32,563 nt of DNA from Betaproteobacteria bacterium (GTDB taxonomy: Bacteria > Pseudomonadota > Gammaproteobacteria > Burkholderiales > Gallionellaceae). The position numbers and the translations under genes are program-made. The stretch covers positions 1 to 32,563 of the forward strand of contig JAIOPT010000077.1 of the NCBI GenBank assembly GCA_021413765.1, given 5' to 3'. Below the pieces are notes generated by a model. It did no database searches. It was not told where the DNA came from and was given only the letters and a program-made list of their open reading frames with translations. Below, one piece after another: positions 28,375 through 32,563 of this stretch. Numbering within the stretch: position 1 is the stretch's first letter; each line of letters begins with the position of its first letter.

Positions 28375-28625
28375 TTCTCACTCTCAACTGAAATTGCCTG
28401 CTGCTCTTTCGGATCAGTTTTACTTTCCGCGTAGTGCCATGTCAACACCGCTATCAGAATAAAGGGAACAAAAATAACACCCAGCAGGAATAAAAAAATA
28501 AACCAGAGCGTATCAATATGCACGTGAAGAAAACGGTAGCTATCTACTGCATAGCTACTTTTTATCGAAGACAATGAGAAACCAAGGGCCATTCCCAAAT
28601 ACCGCAAGACTTTAAGCGCTTTCAC
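28371..28625 (-). CDS. Small single-helix membrane protein
   Basis: An 84-aa protein with a basic, hydrophobic N terminus resembling a signal peptide (possible end at SYA, residue 26), the segment YRFLHVHIDTLW, one strong transmembrane helix (about 41-63), and a polar tail rich in K and E. Histidines H34, H36 and H64 lie near the two membrane faces. The start is GTG, overlapping the SUMF1 gene stop as GTGA, and the end overlaps the next gene by 4 bases. Position and topology suggest a subunit or assembly factor of the same complex. No family recognised. Confidence 0.75.
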   Translation of the reverse strand: MKALKVLRYLGMALGFSLSSIKSSYAVDSYRFLHVHIDTLWFIFLFLLGVIFVPFILIAVLTWHYAESKTDPKEQQAISVESEK

Positions 28626-29686
28626 CGCCTTTTATCCTTTTCCCCGGGATTACTTGCACAGCGGAATCCAAAAAAATCGGAGGCATAGTTTGCAAAAGCG
28701 AAATTTCGATGAAATACTGAAGATGAGAATGGATCCCCCTTCCATGAGCCACCACGCAATACCTTGTATTTCCCCCCAGTCGGCACAAGCTCAACCTCTT
28801 TTGTATTTGTCGCCTGCACAATTTTTCCTTTAAACAAATCTGACGGCGCGTCAGATCCTGGATAAGGCGCAAAATCATCCGCCGTCCACTCATTCACATT
28901 ACCCGCCATGTCCATTACTCCATAGGGGCTAACGCCATTTGGATATGCATTCACGTTGGTTGTCGAACCCACGTTGTAATAAGTATTCAACCGCTCCGGC
29001 TCCATCTTGTTACCCCACGGCCAGCGCCGACCATCTGTTCCACGCCCGGACTTTTCCCATTCCGCTTCAGAAGGGAGTCGCTTTCCTGCCCACTTAGCAT
29101 AAGCCGCTGCATCATACCAAGAGACCATAGTAACGGGGCGCAACGCTTCGCCTGAAGGAATTTTTCCATTTTTCCAGTTGAGCGGCGGACGGTGTGAAGT
29201 AGCGACTACAAATTTGGCATATTGCGCATTAGTTACAGGATATTTATCTACCCAGAAGGCGGGTATTTTAACTGTATGCTGAGGACGATTTTGTACATCT
29301 GCACGTTCTAAATCTGTACCCATCGAAAAAGCTCCCTCAGGAACCAAGACCATACTCTCTACTTCGAGCCAATCCTCTTTGGAGAGCAAGCTTTCAATTT
29401 CTTTAGCGCTATATCCTACCGCATGTTTTTTCTCTGCTTCATGCACACTATGCAATACTAAATCCTCACCAGCAGCGCGGATATGGGATGATTCATCCTT
29501 CAATTCGTAGGTTGCGCGTGTGCGCATTTCTCCCATACGATCAAACCCCTGATTCACTACATACAAGGTAATCCCAATTGCTAACAAGACAAAGCAAATT
29601 ACAAAGGTAGCCGATAAGTAACGTTTACGACGCGCATAATCTGTATTAGGAAGCACAGTTTTTCTGTTAGCAGAAGTAACTGTCAT
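28622..29686 (-). CDS. Membrane-anchored SUMF1 / formylglycine-generating-enzyme-like protein
   Basis: A 354-aa protein with a transmembrane anchor at about 24-46, a helical stalk to about 110, and a complete SUMF1-type domain at 112-345. Family text includes VPEGAFSMGTD, KYPVTNAQYAKFV, PVTMVSWYDAAAYAKWAGKRLPSEAEWE, YGVMDMAGNVNEW and VLRGGSW ending GFRC. The fold serves sulfatase activation in true FGE, but here only one cysteine (C343) is present in the domain, so copper-dependent FGE chemistry is unlikely. NirV, encoded beside the nitrite reductase gene nirK, is a SUMF1-type protein in a respiratory setting. AAGGTGA lies 7 bases before the ATG. The gene abuts the preceding stop directly. 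The domain should face the periplasm. Confidence 0.88.
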   Translation of the reverse strand: MTVTSANRKTVLPNTDYARRKRYLSATFVICFVLLAIGITLYVVNQGFDRMGEMRTRATYELKDESSHIRAAGEDLVLHSVHEAEKKHAVGYSAKEIESLLSKEDWLEVESMVLVPEGAFSMGTDLERADVQNRPQHTVKIPAFWVDKYPVTNAQYAKFVVATSHRPPLNWKNGKIPSGEALRPVTMVSWYDAAAYAKWAGKRLPSEAEWEKSGRGTDGRRWPWGNKMEPERLNTYYNVGSTTNVNAYPNGVSPYGVMDMAGNVNEWTADDFAPYPGSDAPSDLFKGKIVQATNTKEVELVPTGGKYKVLRGGSWKGDPFSSSVFHRNFAFANYASDFFGFRCASNPGEKDKRR

Positions 29687-30157
29687 CTATATATCACCTT
29701 CGTTATTACTGGTATGTTGCTTATATAAAATATCTCGCGAACTTCTCCCGTATGTTCCTTTAACCATGATTTCACCCATGACCCCGCCGAAGGCTGCCGA
29801 AGTCATTACTACAGTCACATACAAAGCCCACATGCCAAATGGCATTATCGACGAATCTTCCGGAACTGCATTTCCATAGAGACTTTCCAAGTAACCAATC
29901 GATTTAACTATCAGTGGCGGGAAGTAACACAGCCATTTACCGCCAAGTCCAAAAATAACTGCAACCAATACACCGACGAAAAAAGGTATAACCAACATAT
30001 CGATGACCCACAGGCCATTGAAGTCAAGAATGCCGCGAAATAACTCGATTTTTACTCCAAGTAAGCGGTCGCCAAAGTAATTCAGCGCACAACCCATGAT
30101 AACTGCCACCACCCCGTTGATAAATCGGGCTCTGGTCAAAGGAGACAATTTACTCAT
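29687..30157 (-). CDS. Three-helix membrane protein of unknown function
   Basis: A 156-aa protein with predicted helices at about 12-29, 50-73 and 106-131 and a basic C-terminal tail (GTYGRSSRDILYKQH). There are no cysteine pairs or histidine pairs typical of cofactor binding. The start overlaps the cytochrome gene stop by 4 bases, and its own stop directly touches the SUMF1 gene start. I do not recognise the family. Its place between a cytochrome c and a SUMF1 protein suggests a membrane subunit or assembly factor of the oxidase-like complex. Confidence 0.8.
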   Translation of the reverse strand: MSKLSPLTRARFINGVVAVIMGCALNYFGDRLLGVKIELFRGILDFNGLWVIDMLVIPFFVGVLVAVIFGLGGKWLCYFPPLIVKSIGYLESLYGNAVPEDSSIMPFGMWALYVTVVMTSAAFGGVMGEIMVKGTYGRSSRDILYKQHTSNNEGDI

Positions 30158-30642
30158 GGGCGATACTCTTTACCAGTAAGAATTTCTTGTTCGGCTTTAC
30201 GCGTTTCTTCGAGATACCAGTCTTGTACCTTCAGGCTTGCCATATAGCGCGCCAGAAGTCGCCGTTCACTTTCAGGCAGATGCGCATACGATCGCATTTG
30301 ATATTCTTTCTTTAAGCGAGATGGCAATATTGCCTGAGGATTTGTAGCTGAGAAATACTGGTAAAACCACTCTTCACTTCGCAAGGATCCCATGCCATCT
30401 AATATCGGAGTAGGTACGGCTTTTATAAGATCACGCACCGTCCACAATGAATGGCAGCTTTTACAATTTTGCTGGCGATATATATCCATAGCAGCGCGTT
30501 CCAAAGTAGCAGATGCGGTGCTGTAATAAGGAATACCTTTATCGACTTCATGAATCGTATTGAGCCGCCATAGATTGCGCCCCATAAATCCTACTACCAC
30601 AACTGCAATTACTACAAAAACAATTTTTTCGCCTAGTTTCAT
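30154..30642 (-). CDS. Membrane-anchored monoheme cytochrome c, CcoO-like
   Basis: A 162-aa protein with one N-terminal transmembrane anchor (about 7-21) and a periplasmic c-type heme domain with C60-K-S-C63-H64. The following text LRSEEWFYQYFSATNPQAILPS and YQMRSYAHLPESERRLLARYMASLKV lines up with the CcoO pattern (R-x-x-EW, NP, P-S, M-x-x-Y-x-x-L, L-x-x-Y-x-x-x-L). M116 is the likely sixth heme ligand. It is shorter than CcoO (usually about 200 or more). It overlaps the CcoS-like gene by 4 bases. Probably an electron-donor subunit next to the main CcoO-like protein encoded at the window edge. Confidence 0.88.
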   Translation of the reverse strand: MKLGEKIVFVVIAVVVVGFMGRNLWRLNTIHEVDKGIPYYSTASATLERAAMDIYRQQNCKSCHSLWTVRDLIKAVPTPILDGMGSLRSEEWFYQYFSATNPQAILPSRLKKEYQMRSYAHLPESERRLLARYMASLKVQDWYLEETRKAEQEILTGKEYRP

Positions 30643-30917
30643 TGGTCCTGCTGCTTTTCATTTTCCTGACGCTTTAAAACACGCTCCCGGCTTTGCATCT
30701 GTGCGGCATTAACCTCCCGACTTTTTGCATATTCTTGAGGTGACATTTTTTCTCTATCGCCTTCATCAAATACTAGATACTTGATATCTTCATCGAACTG
30801 CTCATTTTTCAGTCCCCATCTAATCCAATAAATAACAGCAAGAATTATCATCCCTCCAACAACAAGCCAAAGATAAATAGACCATCCATCATCTAACGAT
30901 TGCAAGTAGCTTTCCAT
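30639..30917 (-). CDS. ccoS: CcoS/FixS-like protein with extended C terminus
   Basis: A 92-aa protein with one transmembrane helix at about 16-33 followed by WGLKNEQFDEDIKYLVFDEGD. CcoS proteins have a single helix followed by W-x-x-x-x-G-Q-F-D-D-x-E and a short L-x-D-D/E end, so the match is good although the Gly is Glu here. CcoS is needed for cofactor insertion into cbb3 oxidases. Usual CcoS is 50-70 residues. This one has about 35 extra charged residues (MSPQEYAKSREVNAAQMQSR). It overlaps the cytochrome gene by 4 bases and lies 42 bases after the 106-aa gene. Confidence 0.65.
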   Translation of the reverse strand: MESYLQSLDDGWSIYLWLVVGGMIILAVIYWIRWGLKNEQFDEDIKYLVFDEGDREKMSPQEYAKSREVNAAQMQSRERVLKRQENEKQQDQ

Positions 30918-30959
30918 ATTTTCTCCGTCGGTCGTTAGGTAACCATCCTTGTGGATAAT

Positions 30960-31280
30960 CTAGAATAGATTTCCGCCCAGCATTTGTAATCCGCCAAAAA
31001 TGACTGCAACTATAATGCCTGTAATTATCAAGCCAAACATCACTTTCTCGCCAGTTCTCATTTTTTTTGGCGCGTGGTTTCCGAACATCACCATATAAAC
31101 GATCCCAGAAAACACCACTACGCCCAACAACATGAAAAAAAACACACCCGTGCTAAATTGCTGACTGCGCATCCCTTCTATGCTTAAATCTAATTTTGGT
31201 GAATTAGCTGTGTTAGATAGCACATTAAAGACTGTGCCGGCATTTAATCCATCAAGAAAGGAATAAATAATAACCTCCAT
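30960..31280 (-). CDS. Two-helix membrane protein of unknown function
   Basis: A 106-aa protein with a polar N-terminal part (about 40 residues), helices at about 44-66 and 80-100, and a loop FGNHAPKKMRTGEKV between them. No cofactor motif apart from a lone histidine in the loop. ATG at 31278-31280 is the first possible start, as an in-frame TGA precedes it directly. A ribosome site AAGGA lies rather far (about 14 bases). It opens the seven-gene operon just after a terminator-like hairpin. Confidence 0.7.
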   Translation of the reverse strand: MEVIIYSFLDGLNAGTVFNVLSNTANSPKLDLSIEGMRSQQFSTGVFFFMLLGVVVFSGIVYMVMFGNHAPKKMRTGEKVMFGLIITGIIVAVIFGGLQMLGGNLF

Positions 31281-31301
31281 TCATTCCAAATGAATCCTTG
31301 T

Positions 31302-31332
31302 AAAAAAGATTATGCCGCCCGTACGGCGGCAT
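31302..31332 (-). terminator. Intrinsic terminator or attenuator inside the respiratory locus
   Basis: On the minus strand an 8-bp GC-rich stem (ATGCCGCC / GGCGGCAT, loop of 5) is followed by AATCTTTTTT. This is a strong rho-independent terminator placed after the 44-aa gene and 22 bases before the ATG of the next gene. Confidence 0.8.
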
Positions 31333-31362
31333 ACCTTGTTCATTTAGCTTGCGACAGCAACG

Positions 31363-31497
31363 CTAGCTATTTTTCGACCTTATTTGAGGACTTTTCTTAT
31401 CATAATTATCCACAAAGAAACTATAGAAAAAAGGCGCAAAAAAACCTATTGAAACGACCACCGCAAAGCATATTGGTCCATAATCCAAATCTATCAT
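31363..31497 (-). CDS. 44-aa single-helix membrane microprotein
   Basis: An ATG at 31495-31497 has GGAGG 6 bases upstream, one of the best ribosome sites in this region. The product begins MIDLDYGPICFAVVVSIGFF, continues with a second short hydrophobic-aromatic stretch (APFFYSFFV) and ends in a basic polar tail, DNYDKKSPQIRSKNS. It lies 27 bases after the 221-aa gene and just before the terminator. The position after the CcoO-like gene suggests a CcoQ-like small subunit, but there is no sequence proof. It was found by reading the minus strand directly. Confidence 0.7.
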   Translation of the reverse strand: MIDLDYGPICFAVVVSIGFFAPFFYSFFVDNYDKKSPQIRSKNS

Positions 31498-31524
31498 CTG
31501 ATGCCTCCGTAATATAATTTTAAA

Positions 31525-32190
31525 TTAAGCGTTATGTCGTCTATCACCGTGGCGTGGATCAGCGTCATGATGACGTGGCTGCCAATGGTATGGAGGTAAC
31601 CGCTTCACAGTAATTGTTACACCAAGAAAAAACATCGTAAGATAAAACAAATCAATCGTAAATCCTTTATCCCACCAAGGCTGCTGACGTTCTCGCTTAC
31701 CATTAGACTTAAAATTACCTTCAAAATTGGCAATTTTCACCTGCGGCCCTACAACGGTGTAATCCTTAAGATCCACAGCTGGAAGCTTCATAACTTCCTC
31801 TATTTGTGGCTTCAGCACGCGCAAATCGTCCATACTCACCGGATGTCTACCTTGCTGGGCTTTGAATGGACTGTCTTTATTAATTTCAACAATACGTTTC
31901 ATTGCTGCATCATCACCCTGCGCTTCTTGTATCGACTGGATTTCAGGCGTATCCATAGCCTTAATATAGTCAACGTAGATCGCAGCTGTTGGACGCTGTC
32001 CCCAGAGAGGGATCGTAGTCAGGAAAGCTGTTGCAATCGTTAACGCGACAAGAATAACGACAGGAACCGGCAAACGGTTGTTATCCTCCGTCATCCCTCC
32101 AAGATCTTCAGCTTCCCAAAGAGCTTTGCTTCGTTCACCAGTCTCTGCGTGCGTCAAAGTAACCAACGGCTGATCAAATACCCAAGGCAT
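31525..32190 (-). CDS. Two-helix membrane protein with large periplasmic-type insert, paralogue of the 143-aa protein
   Basis: A 221-aa protein with a polar N terminus, a transmembrane segment at about 42-62, the motif P61-L-W-G-Q-R-P67, a hydrophilic domain of about 100 residues (68-170), P171-W-W-D-K-G-F-T-I-D-L-F-Y183, a second helix at 178-195, and a histidine-rich tail (YHWQPRHHDADPRHGDRRHNA is unusual and could bind metal). The same two motifs sit side by side in the 143-aa protein at 23249-23680. A GGGGGA ribosome site is 5 bases before the ATG, 16 bases after the CcoO-like stop. It occupies the place of CcoQ/CcoP, yet has no CxxCH. No family recognised. Confidence 0.8.
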   Translation of the reverse strand: MPWVFDQPLVTLTHAETGERSKALWEAEDLGGMTEDNNRLPVPVVILVALTIATAFLTTIPLWGQRPTAAIYVDYIKAMDTPEIQSIQEAQGDDAAMKRIVEINKDSPFKAQQGRHPVSMDDLRVLKPQIEEVMKLPAVDLKDYTVVGPQVKIANFEGNFKSNGKRERQQPWWDKGFTIDLFYLTMFFLGVTITVKRLPPYHWQPRHHDADPRHGDRRHNA

Positions 32191-32206
32191 ATCGTTCCCC
32201 CTTAAA

Positions 32207-32563
32207 TTATTTCAGATTTATTACAAAATCAATCAAGTTCCGAATTTCGCTATCCTTAGCGTACATGGGCACATCTGGAGGAGTAGTGATTTTACCTTCC
32301 CGATACTCATCGTACTCAGAACGCCATTTTTTGAAATCAATTTTTTTGCCATCAGCGTCGACTTCACCCCATAAGTAATCAAAACGAGGCATGATGGAAT
32401 GCGGTTGCACTAAACGCGGATTAAAGAAATGTAGCATCATCCACTCTCTAGAGGCATTGCGTGAGCCAACATGCAACAAATCCGGTCCTTTACGGTCAGA
32501 CCCAAATGCTGTTGGCGATTCGCCATTGAAATCACCTAACATAGGAGGGGCGCCAAACACTTG
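32207..32563 (-). CDS. ccoO: CcoO-like cytochrome c subunit of a cbb3-type oxidase, C-terminal part only
   Basis: The visible 118 residues run off the right edge, so the start and the CxxCH heme motif are outside the window. The text KGPDLLHVGSR-x-ASREWMMLHFFNPRLVQPHSIMPRFDYL matches the CcoO/FixO pattern G-x-DL-x-x-VG-x-R-x-x-x-x-W-x-x-x-H-x-x-NP-x-x-V-x-P-x-S-x-MP-x-x-x-x-L. The Met of SIMP is the distal heme ligand. CcoO passes electrons from CcoP or soluble cytochromes to the CcoN catalytic site. A long charged insert (DADGKKIDFKKWRSEYDEYREGK) follows. The ATG at 32558-32560 is internal, because the frame continues to the edge. Confidence 0.85.
   Translation of the reverse strand, partial: QVFGAPPMLGDFNGESPTAFGSDRKGPDLLHVGSRNASREWMMLHFFNPRLVQPHSIMPRFDYLWGEVDADGKKIDFKKWRSEYDEYREGKITTPPDVPMYAKDSEIRNLIDFVINLK

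Noticed and set aside
28612-28893. 93-codon frame overlapping the 3' end of the SUMF1 gene on the same strand.
   Set aside because: The SUMF1 frame carries the conserved family motifs through this stretch, and the alternative frame has no homology.
30950-31414. Two perfect DnaA boxes (TTATCCACA on the + strand at 31406-31414; its complement at 30950-30958).
   Set aside because: Only two copies, 450 bp apart, one inside the 44-aa coding frame. There is no AT-rich unwinding region and no dnaA, dnaN or other origin gene nearby. Chance or minor regulatory sites are likelier than an origin.
1-32563. CRISPR arrays, tRNA genes and toxin-antitoxin pairs.
   Set aside because: I saw no regularly spaced repeats with unique spacers, no tRNA cloverleaf with a GGTTCGA-type arm, and no gene pair of the toxin-antitoxin type. 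Reading by eye could miss degenerate examples.

Overview
The window looks like a chromosomal segment of a Gram-negative betaproteobacterium. It carries a complete division and cell wall (dcw) cluster ending in lpxC, a meso-diaminopimelate type MurE, and a class A RNase P RNA. The right third carries a divergent cbb3-type respiratory locus. Nitrosomonadales, perhaps Gallionellaceae or a nitrite-oxidising relative, is my best guess. This rests on gene content and protein style only, since no taxonomic search was possible.

Layout. 1-513: 3' end of a LivF-type ABC ATPase. 593-1000 (-): small TPR protein. 1284-1634: rnpB. 1938-1999: a near-consensus promoter (TTGACC-17-TATAGT) followed by four GTGGG repeats at exactly 10 bp period, the MraZ operator. 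2023-20796 (+): mraZ-rsmH-ftsL-ftsI-murE-murF-mraY-murD-ftsW-murG-murC-murB-ddl-ftsQ-ftsA-ftsZ-lpxC, in canonical order with nothing missing. Most start codons overlap the preceding stop (ATGA, GTGA or TGATG), so one polycistron with translational coupling is likely down to ftsQ. Short AT-rich spacers precede ftsA, ftsZ and lpxC.

20797-22310 is a sparse junction: a small membrane protein, an unrecognised minus-strand gene, a 36-aa membrane microprotein and a strong terminator. At 22311-22829 a stand-alone protein resembles only the C-terminal quarter of a cbb3 oxidase or NO reductase catalytic subunit.

22843-32563 is entirely minus strand, so transcription runs right to left. It starts with the end of a CcoO-like cytochrome cut by the window edge. 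Then come a 221-aa membrane protein, a 44-aa microprotein, a terminator-like hairpin, and a tightly coupled seven-gene operon: 106-aa membrane protein, CcoS-like, monoheme CcoO-like mini-cytochrome, 156-aa membrane protein, SUMF1-domain protein, 84-aa membrane protein, and 129-aa membrane protein with an H-x13-H helix. A perfect FNR/ANR box (27912-27925), placed as in a class II promoter, precedes a second operon: possible 63-aa protein, spermidine-synthase-like membrane protein, CcoG-like ferredoxin, 143-aa membrane protein, lipoprotein. I infer that both operons serve assembly or function of one divergent C-family heme-copper oxidase whose catalytic subunit lies beyond the right edge. The most unusual observations are: the oxidase locus carries many non-canonical small membrane proteins; the 221-aa and 143-aa proteins share a split signature that suggests paralogy; and an oxygen-responsive regulator probably controls the second operon.
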